Shown: piece after piece, positions 11,829 through 24,457 of the stretch
Layout of the letters: every line of letters begins with the position of its first letter
Numbering within the stretch: the stretch's first letter is position 1
Source: Termitomyces sp. T153
Lineage: Eukaryota; Basidiomycota; Agaricomycetes; Agaricales; Lyophyllaceae
Length of the DNA: 64,000 bases
NCBI GenBank assembly: GCA_018296165.2
Contig: JACKQL020000175.1
Location: 1 to 64,000 of the forward strand
Direction: 5' to 3'
Notes under the pieces: model-generated
Database searches by the model: none
Told to the model about the DNA's origin: nothing
What the model saw: only the letters and a program-made list of their open reading frames with translations
Position numbers and translations under genes: made by a program

Positions 11829-12152
11829 GGGTGAACAAGAGCATAAGTTTGTTAAAGCATTTGATGTTCAAACCAATAAAAATCAGTTTGAGGTACAAAT
11901 TGCACAGCAGGAGCAACATAGAGCATGATTAAGAGCAATGGAACAGACTATTGAGGAGATCATTAAAAATGAGGAGCTCTTATCTACTGATCCAAGAGAG
12001 CACTATTATATGTCCAAGACAAAGCAAATACCATTGAATCTCTCTAAATGGGTAAAATGAACATGATCCAGCTAATAAGCTAAGAATTTATAAAAACATT
12101 TAGAACTTCCAATATGAATGAATAAGCACCTCTTGATACACTTACTTCCTTT
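11829..12152 (+). pseudogene. Plavaka/KDZ-like transposase remnant, plus-strand copy, N-terminal part
   Basis: Decayed frame containing FEVQIAQQEQHRA and STDPREHYYMSKTK, which match the minus-strand copy at about 15500-15665 and the N-terminal part of basidiomycete Plavaka-type transposases. The frame is cut at 12152 by the insertion at 12153-13933 and resumes at about 13947. The last 13 bases, ACTTACTTCCTTT (12140-12152), are the left target-site duplication. Confidence 0.7.
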
Positions 12153-13933
12153 TGTTGTTGTTGTTGTTGTTACATTTAGTTTTTTGAGGTCCAGTTGGAG
12201 CCTTGCCTTGTGTTAGACCCCACAGTATGTACAGGTGTGATTTATGGACACTACTTAAGGTACTCTGGCCCAAAGCCTTTTCAAGCCTGCCAGTTATGCC
12301 TCATAGCCACTTTACTATGGTTTGATCCTGTCAGAGTTCATATAGCCCTCACACAAATTCCCATACTATCTGCCATTAATGTGCCATCCCTACTAATACC
12401 TGCTTTCACACTCTGCATTGCTTACCAGGGCAGCTCACCCTCCTGGCACAGGTCATGACTCCCATTTCTGATCCCAAACCCTACTTCATTCAGCACAGTG
12501 CTTTGGAGACTCAGCTGTTTAGCTTCTTGATGACACTGGGAAGGGGATTGACCCAACCCAGAAAATCCCTGGCTTAGCCATCAGACTTATGAGCTGGCAA
12601 TCCTAACATTGTCTTGAGGCCTCCTTTTTTTGGACCTACCTGCAGTATGGCCTGACAGGTTTTTAACAAAGCTACAGTTTTTACCCCTCTTTATTTGCTG
12701 CATTGTGGAACCCTTTCCTTTTCTGTCCAAATACAAGATCAGCAGTGACAATGCATCACTGTGTGCTGATGTGCTCCTATGCCACCTAGTGCCATGCAGG
12801 AAACCTGAAAAGAGGACCTAACACTAGTCACTAAATAGGGTAGCTGGCAGTAGGAAGTTAATAGTTTGAGGGCAAGTCAGTAACCATCCCAGAGAATGAG
12901 AGTAAAAGTTGTGTTGTAAGGTAAAGTTGAAAAGGTCAGTGAAATGGTTGCTAGCCGCAGTCACTAATGTTGCTAAGTCAAAATAACACAAAAGGCACCT
13001 GCAGTTGGCACCACACTAAGCCAAGGTTGAAGTTGATAAGGCTTGTCACTAAGCCAACATCAACAGCAATAGAGGAATGAGAGAAGCAAAGTGAAATCTC
13101 AAGCTGGTAAGCTTAGAGATAGATGGCACAGCTTGAGGGGATCTATCCAAGTTGGTTCTCTATTGGAGGGGTTGTTCAATGATGAAGTGTCTATGTATAA
13201 GCAGTATTTATACAGTTCCAAAGTATAGTATGGGAAAGTAAGCAAATAGTTGCTACTAGCGATGGCATCTGTCAATGTGTTTATGGTCCATACAAGGTGT
13301 CAATCTGTAATCAGGTGAAAACTATAAGCAAAGTCTCTGAAGTGTAAATGCCATTCAAGTATGTTGGTAAATTCAACAAGAGGAATGATAGTAAAAAGGT
13401 ATGCATCTGGTAATATGTCCGTATATAGTAAGAGAATGCCTTTTTGTCACCAGAATTGCTGGAGTTGCTAATAATTATTGCTAGGAAAGGTCTAGGCCTT
13501 GATGATCTAGGCCCAAGTTCCAGGCTCCATATGATATTCCTCATGATTGATAAGTCTTGTGGTCACTAAAGTCTTGTGCTTCAGTCCAGACCTTGGGCTA
13601 GGCCCTGCATGCTGAATGTCATGACTGGTGCCAAATTTAAAGTAGTCAGCTGCTGCTAAGTCCAAAATGCCAAAAATGGTGCTCAGCAACAACTGGGGCT
13701 CATCAGTGCACATGCTAATGGTGTCAGGTAATCCTAGTGGCCTGACCAATAGAGCCTTCCTAAGAGCACATGATGGGTAGTGGCTTCCTGGCAGCATTGA
13801 AACAACCTGTGTGGTGTCTAAGGTGTTTTTCCACACAGGCACACTTAGTGAGAGTCAAAACCCTGGCCTTGCACTTGCAAGTCAGGTGACCTGCTTTGGG
13901 ACACAATGGTGCCAGCTGAGCCACTGTACCCTT
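12153..13933 (-). mobile_element. tRNA-headed retroposon, 1.78 kb, with 13-bp target duplication
   Basis: This unit interrupts a Plavaka-like transposase remnant. It is flanked by perfect 13-bp direct repeats ACTTACTTCCTTT (12140-12152 and 13934-13946). On the minus strand it begins with a tRNA-like head (next entry) and ends in an ACA-repeat tail, seen on the plus strand as TTGTTGTTGTTGTTGTTG at 12153-12170. Long target duplications plus a simple-repeat tail are marks of target-primed reverse transcription by a LINE. The paralogous transposase copy at 15270-15400 preserves the uninterrupted site. At 1.78 kb it is much longer than a normal SINE. Open frames inside (for example 13507-13842 minus, 12195-12458 plus) match nothing I recognise, and no reverse transcriptase motif is visible. 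Confidence 0.75.
13850..13933 (-). repeat. tRNA-derived head of the retroposon
   Basis: Read on the minus strand, it starts at the target-duplication border with GGGTACAGTGGCTCAGCTGG, like a tRNA acceptor stem and D-arm containing an A box. A degenerate B box, AGGGTTTTGACTC, follows about 55 bases later. The end exactly at the insertion border marks it as the 5' end of a retroposed RNA polymerase III transcript and not a functional tRNA gene. Confidence 0.65.
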
Positions 13934-14330
13934 ACTTACTTCCTTTAAATACTGAAATTGCTCATGAAAATCATAAAAAACTCCTTATAAAGGATGATAT
14001 GATATATGAACATAAAAGACTCCATATCAATTATACAACCTATGACAATCAATGTGATCAAGATACTCTTAATCCATGGAAGTAATCTGATGTAATGATT
14101 CTTGTAGACAATGATGTCCACCCCTGCTGGTATTTCAGAATTGTGAAGATCTTTCATGCTATAATATGGTTCAATTAGAGTGAACAGAAGTTTTAGCAAG
14201 TGAGATTTTTATGGAGCTGATGGTATGGGGTTGTTGATAATGCCAAGTCTAAATCTGCTGCCAAACATTGCTATCAAATTGGTTTTGTTTCCTCAAACCT
14301 GGATGATATGAGGAATCTAAACACAATCAT
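13934..14330 (+). pseudogene. Plavaka/KDZ-like transposase remnant, plus-strand copy, C-terminal part
   Basis: After the insertion the frame resumes with DDMIYEHKRLHINYTTYDNQ, DVHPCWYFRIVKIFHA and SAAKHCYQIGF. The first matches the RVNYTTYD block and the second the YWYARVVGIFH block conserved in Plavaka-type transposases. In-frame stops make it inactive. It fades out around 14300, close to the tail of the oppositely oriented copy. Confidence 0.75.
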
Positions 14331-14489
14331 TGTTCCTTACATTCAGAAAAATGCCTACTCCAGAATATCATGACCTTGAATGGTTATATCATTCTTAACT
14401 CAACCTTTATTGTCCACTGAGCTAACTTGTTATATTTACCATGTCATATCTTACAAAGAACTACAGTGCTGCATAGCCTAGGAAATTAT

Positions 14490-15665
14490 CAAATAATTCT
14501 TCTTCATCTATTTTTACTCATCTCTTCATCCTCTTCTAGATCTTCTTCCTCTTTATCTTCACTGCTATCTGAGTTAGAACTACTGTAATTTATCCTCTCC
14601 TAATCCTGATTTTCAGTCTCTGACTTATCATCTGTAATCTGTAGACAAGTCTCCAATCAAAAAACCTTACTCTACATCTTGTTGGAAGATGTGTATTGCA
14701 ATACCACCTCCAATGAATCAAAAAAAAAAGTATCTCTGTCCACAAACCTGGAGTTAGATGAGTGAGCAACAAAATCAAAGAATAATCCAAGTTACTGACA
14801 TCTCAACATAGTATCTATCATTCATAGTCCACATTTCCTTCATCTGTTGGTTGGGCCATAGATGAAGCTAGCAGAGCCTTTGTATAGGATCCCACAAATT
14901 GTGGGATCAGATAGACTGCATGAAAAACATCTACAGGGTTGACAAATCCAAAGGCATCCTCTCCTTCAACAAATCCAATTTTATAACAACACTTGGCAGT
15001 AAATCCAGACTTGACATCATCTTCAAACTCATACTACTGGCCCCATAGAAATTCCATTTACTCAAACTCTTGCCCACTTTCATTTAGCCATACCATTGCA
15101 TGAAAGATCTTCACAACTCTGAAATACCAGTAGGGGTGGACATCATTGTTAGCAAGAACCATTACATCAGCCTCTGTGGATCAAGGGTCTCCTGTTCACA
15201 TCAATTGTCATAAGTGGTATGATTGACACAAAGAGTTCCATGTTCATATATCATGTTTTCCCTTATAATTAGTTTTCCATGATGTTCATCAGTAATTTCA
15301 GTGTTGGATGAGAGAAAGCAGATCAAAAGATGCTCAATCAGTTTATATAGAAAGTTCTGCTCAATTTTATGACCTTTTAGCTTAAACTGATAGACTACAA
15401 TTTCATACTTTGACTGCTGGATCATTTACATGTTCTTTCAACCATTCTATAAGATTTAATGATGTCTGCTTTGTCTTTGAAATTTAGTGATGTTCCTCAG
15501 GATCAGTTGATGGAAGCTCCTCATCTTCAACAGTCTCCTGAATAGCACATTGCATTGCTCTTGATCTTGTTCCACATCATTCTTGCTGTGCAATTTGTGC
15601 TTCAAATCAATATTTATGTGTTTAAGCATAAAAATCCTTACATGCTTATTCTCTTGTTCACCCTA
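14490..15665 (-). pseudogene. Plavaka/KDZ-like transposase remnant, minus-strand copy
   Basis: On the minus strand the decayed frame shows, in order, an N-terminal FEAQIAQQE and STDPEEHH, LIIRENMIYEHGTL then NHTTYDN, DVHPYWYFRVVKIFHAMVWL, MEFLWGQ, KIGFVEGEDAFGFVNP, VYLIPQF, FVDRDTFF and an acidic tail DSSEDKEEEDLEEDEE. This is the order expected at the C-terminal end of Plavaka-type transposases of the KDZ group. Many stops interrupt it. It is an inverted paralogue of the plus-strand copy but lacks the 1.78-kb insertion, so it supplies the empty site. Confidence 0.78.
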
Positions 15666-17860
15666 ACATTACAAAGTTAGATTGGTAGTTGATAATCTAG
15701 CAACCCTTGGCAAGGTTAGATAATATTTTCAGGCTTAGGCTTAGGCTTTACAAAGTTTGTCAAGTTTGTGACATGGTCTCAGTATATATATATACAAGTC
15801 ATGATACCAGGGGACACTTATAAATAATAATGCTATTGTAGGAGATTTTAAGTTTGAGTCATTGAGAACTCAGAAGTTGGTTCAGTGATCTCATGGTTGC
15901 ATCAGCATGTTTTTACTTACCTCTCTCCTTTTGACTGCCATCATGCTGCATGCTCATGCCTCCTCCACATTGAAATGAGTATCTGGCATCAAAGATGTCA
16001 GCTGGGACAAGTTCCTCTTGGCTCTCAAGATTGGTGTTGGCCCTGAGGCTCAGCATGGAAAGGAATTGTAAATGCTGTCTTGCAGATTCTCTTGTTCTAC
16101 CATGCATAAAATTGCTGACAATGTAATAGAACAGGCCCATTGGCATCTTACTATTGAGCAGGAAAAGTGTATGTACAGGGGACACTTGAAAGCTCAAGAA
16201 TGACCTCTATCTTCTCTAACAAGCCTCTTTGCTCAACTATCTGCACTGGGGACTTGGGAACTTTCCTCATGACAAATCATCACATGGTTTTGACAATGGT
16301 GACACTGGCCTCTTCCTGTGCCCAGCTCAACAGGCTTATCAATACAAAGAAATGTAAGTATCTGGTTCTCACCATGACAGCATTCATCATTTCCATCAGT
16401 TGTCACCAACTCCATGATAGGGATATTGAAGTGACTGCCCACAACTTTCCTCTCTTCCTTTATGACAAAACAAGATGCTTCAAGACAAACACTTATGGAT
16501 TTTCTGATGCTACTGCAGACACTATCAGTAATGATGACAAGTTATTCCTGGACTTTGTTGAAAGCCTCTCCTAAGTATTGTAAGCTACTATCAATGTCTA
16601 CTGATTCTCTAACATTTTTCTCAGGCCTGCCAACACATGTTGTTTGGCTCTGGGGTCCAGTGTGCTAAGAAACATGCTACAAAACAACCAATTGCTTTGA
16701 AACTTAACATTATGGCTATTACACCTGACATTATTGTATACACAGCATGTCAAACAAGTCATGAATTTATCTTGCTGTACTATCACTGATTTCTGATGCT
16801 AGCTGTGATTCACACTGAATTCCACCTCTCAATGGAATGTGCAAGATGGGCTCTTCTCAATCCTCAACTTCTATTATAACATTCTTGATCTCTGTGACTC
16901 CTTGAGCCCATGGATGCAAGCAATTCTTACTCATTGGAACAGGTATTGTCCAATCATTTACCTTACATCTTTGTTAATTTATTACTACTAGTATTTTCTT
17001 CAGTGAGAATGGAACAATCTGATTGAAGCACAAACAAGCCCTCCCTCTACCAAAACCTTCTAGTGATATTGCATGCCTTGAGCAAGCTAGGCATGAGCAC
17101 AAACTTGAACAGCAATGTCAGGAAGAGCAAACTTGGAAAGAATAATGAGAGGAGCAGCATGGTGTGATTATCAATCCTGACATACAGAGTGACTGCCCCG
17201 CAAAATCTCACCAAATCATTGATGACTCTAGCTTGTACAACAATGAAATGTATGCTGATCCCAATACAGTCAGAGTAGATGGATGTGGATCTGATGAGGA
17301 GGAGGACAAGGCTGCTAGTTGAGGTTTGTTTCATGACTGTCTTTGTTGTACTTGTTGCTGTGACTTGTTATGTATGAGCTCATGGACTCATTGCAGTGTT
17401 TGTTTATTCCTGAGTAGAAATATGTGTAATGCTGATCACTTGACTGCATGTTGAATAGATATGAGAATTAATGTTCATTCTGAGTTATATAATATTCAAA
17501 TGGTATCATTCTTTGAGCCAGGACAAAAGCTTTGGCCTCAATGACATTCCTTAGTACTTACACATATGTCAAAGGTGTTATCTTGTGAGCTTAAAACTAA
17601 AATAGTTCCTAAATGACTGCAAAATGATATGGTCAACCCACAAGGCACACACATTGAGAAGAGAATACAATTTAATCTCTGGATGTCACCCATATGTTCA
17701 TTTTCGAATAATCCTGAGGAAATAATATATATTCGACCTCATGATGACTTTTACATATCAAATACAATGTTAGAATACGAATAATATATTATTCCTGTGG
17801 GACCTTGTGAGTCCTCTGAGATGGCCATACAGGGCCATCTATTCTAGCCACCTTTTTTGT
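15666..17860. other. Further repeat remnants, no intact gene
   Basis: CpG-poor sequence with frames at 15913-16197 (minus, 94 aa) and 16167-16574 (plus, 135 aa), neither recognised. A fragment at about 17040-17325 on the plus strand reads RHEHKLEQQCQEEQTWKE, then ADPNTVRV, like the charged region of a transposon-associated protein. ATATATATA (15786-15794) is a simple repeat. From 17870 the CpG content rises again. Confidence 0.4.
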
Positions 17861-18246
17861 GATGCCTTGTGCATGGCGCGCAATTTTTACGCGCTCATTA
17901 CGCACGTGGTCATGACATGTGACTAATATCAAATGTAGTTGGGAATCACCTTCACTGGCTTGGTCAAAGTGTTTTGAGCAAGACTCAGAAATGACTTACT
18001 CATTGAGATCAGCTTTCAATGAACGCACCGGAAGAAAGCTTAGCTGAAGCGAATGAGACCTCAAATGCCTAGCAGTCAAATCCGGGTCCACCATGCGATC
18101 GACCAACCCGACCCTACTGCTCGGTTCTACAAATCCACTACAGAGTAAGTAGCAGCTATAGGAGCGAAAATACACGTGTGGATGTTGGAATATTGACTTT
18201 CATTCTTTCAATGCATTAACATATAAGTATGGATCCAAACGGCTGT

Positions 18247-20736
18247 TTAGCTAAGTTTTAATATTAGAGCACCTCCAGGCTGACGGCGGAACCCAGTTTG
18301 AGTTATTGCAAGATCGTAGTCCGTCAAGTAAATAAGTTTCCCGCTTTGGCCATGCCTGATGAAAATCAGCAAACACCAACAGAATCACGCTCTGTCAGAA
18401 TAACATACTTGCACGAGACGTGGTCTAACAGCCCATACCATGTGCCAATATAGTCACATCTCATACATGTGTAGTCCGCATACCCAGTAGCTGAGCGAAG
18501 TTCTTCAATTTCAAGTTCCTTAACAAGCTTCACTTCACTGTCGCTAAGATTAGCGCGTGCCATATGTATCTTCTTGCCCTGCGCGTGTGATAAAGCATGA
18601 ATTATCTTGAGACGGGATTACCACCATGTTCGAAATATAGAAGGAGAAAACAACTCACTGATGAATGCCATGTTAGTAAGACGCGCTTTCCGTTACTGTG
18701 GTCTGTCGAAGGGCATTTGTGGCACTCGATGTAGAAATTAGGTTGATGGACCTGCTCTTGTGTAGTGATGTCATAATCCAGACCGGATGCCTCCAGAATG
18801 GTCTTGGCGAGAGAGTGCGCCTTTTTGTCAAATGATACTCGTTCTCCGTCGTAATTCCAAGCGTTGTCGTTATGATGCCCAGGCCCATACGCCGACATGC
18901 AGCAGCCATGTACAAGCACCTCCGGATAGCTGATGGTCTGCATATTACAACAATGAGACCTCCAACATTTGAAAAACGTCGCAGCCAGGGACAGGATGTC
19001 CACGTCAGTTGGGCCGCTAGTAAGCGATGACCCGGAGACTACCATGTGCCGGAGTTCTATATCTTTTGAGGATCGCCATTTTTTTGTTGCTTCTTGTAGC
19101 ATCGATGCAGAAAATTCAACTTTTTCTGTAGCCGGAGCCATTATCAATGTCGAAAATGGCTCCATCTGTCTAAAATCGGCAATGGGCGGTAATATTCTTT
19201 CGCTCAGAGGAATTGAAAATCGCAGTTCGGATAAGCATATGGACAGACAAAGACGACGGTCCTCTTGAGCGTCCAAGTACTCCTCTTCCAAACGTGAAGC
19301 TTTATGTTCCTTCAAACTCTTGATCAAATCATCTTTGATATTTCTCCAAACTAGAAGGTAGATGTTATAATTAGAAACATTTTTCTAAGGCAAGACGCTC
19401 ACTGCGCTCCGTAAGGTCCTTGGGTTGCTTAACGGCTGGCCATTGCTTGAAATCACGGATGAATTCGAGTTCCTCCCCCCAACCTAGCCCTTAGCTTCAA
19501 TAAAGTCGAAGAGAGGATCAAAACTGGCATGCCCACCAAGATCAATCAACCTCTGCTTAATGCTAGAATTTGAAGATAATAATTAAGTCAGAGACACGAA
19601 TTATAAACGGTACATACGCTTCGCATCTGCGCATGCGAGCATCATTGAGGCGAGAGGCACGTATTTTAGTTTGTCGTGCTATCCAATCTTCACAAAGTCG
19701 GCCGTGCTAATATGATATCAGGCTAAGCGGTAAAGCACTGGAAGATTGGTATGCCACACATTGATACGACGCTGTCTTTCCTTAGCCTTATCCCGTCTCC
19801 AGTTTTCCTGCGCTTCACCCTCTAAATTCAGGAAATCGTCGTGTAATTTGGTGGCAGACACTATGCATGTCACAGCATCTCGATCTAAATAGCTCCAGAT
19901 GTCTTCCGCTGGAACAGTGTAAGGATGCCGTAAACCATTAAAGGAGGAAACCTCACTCCCTGAAGCATCCAATGAAGGCACGATCGACCTCAAAGTATCT
20001 GAAAAGAATTGCGGCAGGTTTCCGAGACTGAATGAATTGGAAAATGTGATACTATGGGAGAAGTCAAGGGCTTACGACTCGAGGCCGTTCCTGTCGGTAA
20101 TACACTTTTTACAACAGCGCCGACGGATTGACCAAATGAAATATCGTGCTTTCTGTTCGCTGCAGTACTGGTGAAAACGAAGATTGAGCAAGAAAAAAGA
20201 GTGATAGCAGTGAGACAGCAGACATCACAGTGGTTATCGAACATGAGACAAGCGAATTGCACTTCGTTCAAGTCCTCTGGACAATGAGGGAAGTTGTCAA
20301 GATTGAATCTCGCCTGCTTCCAGATAAATTCAGCCGACTTCACCATTAGGATACGGCGAAGAGCCTTGCACATTCGCGACAGATGCAAGACTTCGAGAGG
20401 AGTAAGATGCATGAAGATCTTTGAAACATTTCTTCAATGGACTCAGTCGCGTAACAAGAGTATTGTTTCGTGTACCTCATGGAGAATGTCAAGAGGCATT
20501 TCAACGATAGCTTTCAGTGCCCCTCGACGTCCGCGCACGTTTTTGAACTCTCGACCGACAGTGGAACTCGGTTTTTTTGACTGTTTCTGGCGCTTTTTCT
20601 TGGGCTTCAATATTTCTTCATCGCAGTCTTCATGGTCTGGTTCAGTGAAGTCACGCTGATCATCGACAGTAACAGTAGGACCACCAATGAGAACTTTAGA
20701 TGGGGCTGAAGCGAGACGAGCTGAGCGTCGAGTCAT
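18247..20736 (-). CDS. F-box protein with cysteine-rich motif (copy 1)
   Basis: Starts MTRRSARLAS, typical of agaric F-box proteins, with a basic nuclear-signal-like KPKKKRQKQSKK. The F-box is EMPLDILHE, then after an intron IFMHLTPLEVLHLSRMCKAL. Next come FIWKQARFNLDNFPHCP and a metal-binding-like HCDYCSEQ with RRRCCKKC. Further exons encode LCEDWIARQTKIRASRLNDA, GLGWGEELEFIRDF, KQPKDLTER and a long C-terminal domain with a second Cys cluster (YTCMRCDYIGTWYGLLDHV). F-box proteins recruit substrates to SCF ubiquitin ligases; the substrate is unknown. An apparent stop at about 19485 disappears if a 47-bp GT-AG intron at 19490-19536 is removed. Closely related in layout to the gene at 58058-60519. 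Some intron borders, especially near 20000, are uncertain. Confidence 0.75.
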
Positions 20737-21253
20737 AATATTGAGAAAGGCTAAGTTGAGAGACTTCAAATTAGATATAAAGTATGACTGGAGTTTTTAT
20801 AGTGTTTGTGGCGAGGAACAACGGGACAAAAGCTGAAATTAAAATTATTTGAATACCCGCGACACGACATTCACACGACCGCGACGCGTCTCCAGGTGCA
20901 AGGATGAAACTTCTCATGTTGGACTCATTGACTTTCACCACTCATTCTACTATTTTGCTATCTACTATTTTGCTAGTTTCGCAGTAATGTCAATATCACC
21001 CCCTCAATATTAATGCTTCTGCAAACGTTCTATCAGTGACTCAGCACAGACTAAAACAGTGGTGAAGCCTCAATACACAAGTGAAAATCGAAGGAACGCT
21101 AGCCTGCTCCACAATAAAAGCGAACCTAAATATTAGAGCTTACACACACATTGTCACTCGAAGTTAACGTAACGTATTCTCTACAGACGTTGACGATCAC
21201 TGTAATTTCGAGCAAGGTTAGTGTTCTGACGTACACTCAGAATTTATCTTAAC
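20737..21253. promoter_or_regulatory. F-box gene 1 promoter region
   Basis: About 517 bp between the F-box start and the triosephosphate isomerase stop. It contains a tandem CTACTATTTTGCT pair near 20946-20972. I see no other gene in it. Confidence 0.4.
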
Positions 21254-22274
<1,021 letters not shown>

Positions 22275-22445
22275 TGCGGTCGATATGAGGAGATGGTGAG
22301 AGAATCTGGTCAGGACGCGTTCGGAGCGTCGAGTCCGATTCCGAGCTGCTCCATAAACAACCACAACTGATGTTAAGCCCGATGGTACATACGCAAACAA
22401 ATCATATAAGTACATGTCGATACTTCATGCAATAGAAAAGCAAAT

Positions 22446-24457
22446 CTATCCCGATAGAACCCTCTCCACCGTCATCCGAACCCGCGAGCGAGCTGAGTTA
22501 GCCTCAGGGCTGGTACCTCCAATCAATTTTCCTGGTTCATAGCCTACAGTGACACCCTCATAGATAAGCTCTAACAGCTTGTTATACTGGCGACCCCATA
22601 TCTTCCGTCCATCAATGTCCATAACGTCCAATGCCGCTACGAAATATGGTATCAGCACCGCAAAAAACAATGATGGGAAGAACATTACTATAAATAAGAT
22701 TTGGTGTTACTGGGAGCTCCAACAGCTGCTTGTTCCTAAGGAGTCGGGTAAGCCACGTCCAAAAGCGTGGCAACTGGAACGCGGAATGGAGGGGTTGTTG
22801 ATTGGGAGTGAACTTAAGGATATTGAAGTAGATCCTCATTATCCCGGAGATTCGAGTGATATAAACGTCCAACGTCTCCATTTCGGAGTCACCGTCCTCC
22901 CTGAACCCCATGGCCAGTTTTCGTGTTCTCTCAGCAGCCTTCTTACGCGCCTGGTCAGGACCAGAATAATTATCAGAAGCAACCAGATACGGCACTGGCC
23001 ATCCGCCCGCCCGTTGCACTAATTTCGAGAAAAAGACCTCGCCAAAGTCCTTGACTGTCTCCAACAAATTGAATGCAACTGTTGCTAGGGGTCTGGCACT
23101 ATTCTTCTCTGCTGTAACCTCGGTTTCGGCTTGCAAGATAATGGCTTTTGAGAGAGAGTAGAGCAAAGCTTTGTAGATGGCAGGGTGAAGAGGGTTGCCA
23201 TTACGCGGATTGAGGATATAGTATATGTCCAAAGACTAATCGTTCAGAGGTGAGGCAGCAGAAATAAAAGCGATGTCTAAGAAACGTACTATTCTATTGA
23301 TTTCCCCAGGATCGCTCGTGAGTTGTCCGATCTTGGGAGTGATCTCCCGACGCCCTTTAGACCACAGGGACTTCCCGCCTTGATCCGCCTTGACTGTCTT
23401 CATGGTATCTCTTTTTGTTGCCTATCAAGAGTTGAGTATGGAAAAGGCAAGATCTATATAATGTTACCTCGAGGAGATCATGGTACAGTTTCCAATCCGC
23501 CTCTGCCGTCGTCATTCCAACTATGCGCCGGATCTCCTGCTGCTGCACTTCTTCTAGCTCCTGGGCACGTCTCAAGCGAGCAGCCTCTTCTTCTTGTTCC
23601 TTCTGTCTCCGAATCTCTTCCTCTGCTTCTCGTGCTTCCTCTTCCCTGGCTCTCTTTTCTGCTGCTTCCTTCTCCTCCTTCGCTTTTCGTGCTTCCTCTT
23701 CTTCTTTTCTTTTCTGGTCTCGTTTTCTCTCTTCTTCCTCCCTCTGTCTTGCCTCTTCCGCCAACTTTGCTCGGAGCTTCTCCTCCTCAGCCTTGATCAC
23801 ACCCTCAATACCCTCCCATATTTTTGTCTGCCGTGCTTTCATATCTTTCATGAGCTGATCCTCCTCTTGCTTAGCCTTCAAACGAAGTCTCTCGAAGTGC
23901 ATTTCAATCTCTTGCACTTGATGTGCATACCGAGCTGCACGTCGCTCCATCTCTGCTGTACGACCTCTGTCTTGCGCATCATGAAAACGCTTTTGGTCCG
24001 AATTCAAGTCCTTGCGTGCAGTGTGCTGAAAAGTCGGTTTGTCATAAAGCTTACCCCGTCGGGCAGAAGAGTAGACGTACAAATGCATCAAGACGCGTTT
24101 GACGTTCCCAATCTTCGTAAGGATCATGATGTCGCGTACGTAATCGTATAGCCGCAACAGTGTCTTCTATCTCCCTCTGTTCTTCAAGATTTCGCGTATC
24201 GTGAGTGGCCCTCCTAAAAGAAGCTCAGCATGATTAGAGAGAAGTATGAAATATGGTTGGGCTAACGGTTGCGGTTTCGGCACTTCCGATTCAGACGCAT
24301 AACAGAAAGAGTCAGAAGATGAAGATACAACGCTCTCGTCTGAGTCAGAGTCATAGTCCGACTCTGAACCATTATCTGAGCTTGAGTACGCGTCCGAATC
24401 TGACTGGAGCCCGAAAGTAGAGCTATGCCTCGGCTTCCTACTAGTCAAGTTGAACAT
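22446..24457 (-). CDS. gle1: GLE1-like mRNA export factor of the nuclear pore
   Basis: Gle1 sits at the cytoplasmic face of the nuclear pore and activates the DEAD-box helicase Dbp5 during mRNA export. The N-terminus is serine/aspartate-rich and acidic (SDSDAYSSSDNGSESDYDSD), followed by a long highly charged coiled coil (about 23530-23900; KRKEEEEARKAKEEKEAAEK). The C-terminal GLE1 helical domain includes KIGQLTSDPGEINRI, YYILNPRNGNPLHPAIYKAL and GGWPVPYLVASD, then the final exon KIWGRQYNKLLELIYEG. Introns lie near 24160-24220, 23410-23470, 23230-23290 and 22620-22690. The order charged coiled coil then GLE1 domain is the family architecture, and nothing essential appears missing. Confidence 0.88.

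Larger units (their letters stand above)
2090..17860. repeat. CpG-depleted transposon-rich island
   Basis: From about 2.09 to 17.86 kb the sequence becomes AT-rich and CpG dinucleotides are very scarce, with long lines containing none. Both flanks have CpG at normal frequency; on the right it returns abruptly around 17875-17905. The block contains only transposon remnants and open frames broken by TGA/TAG codons. This is the expected footprint of cytosine methylation with C-to-T decay, or of a RIP-like process. The exception is the solo LTR at 9189-10138, which still has many CpGs and so is younger. CpG frequency was judged by eye, not counted. Confidence 0.85.

Noticed and set aside
13850..13933. 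Functional tRNA gene on the minus strand
   Set aside because: It ends exactly at a 13-bp target duplication, has a degenerate B box and no clean acceptor pairing at its 3' side, so it is a retroposon head.
19480..19545. Apparent stop/frameshift in F-box gene 1 next to a run of six G
   Set aside because: Removing a 47-bp GT-AG intron (19490-19536) restores LIDLGLGWGEEL, the expected family sequence, so no frameshift is needed.
23323..24151. Ser/Leu-rich plus-strand frames opposite GLE1
   Set aside because: They are complements of the Glu/Lys-rich coiled coil; the repetitive codons keep the opposite frame open.
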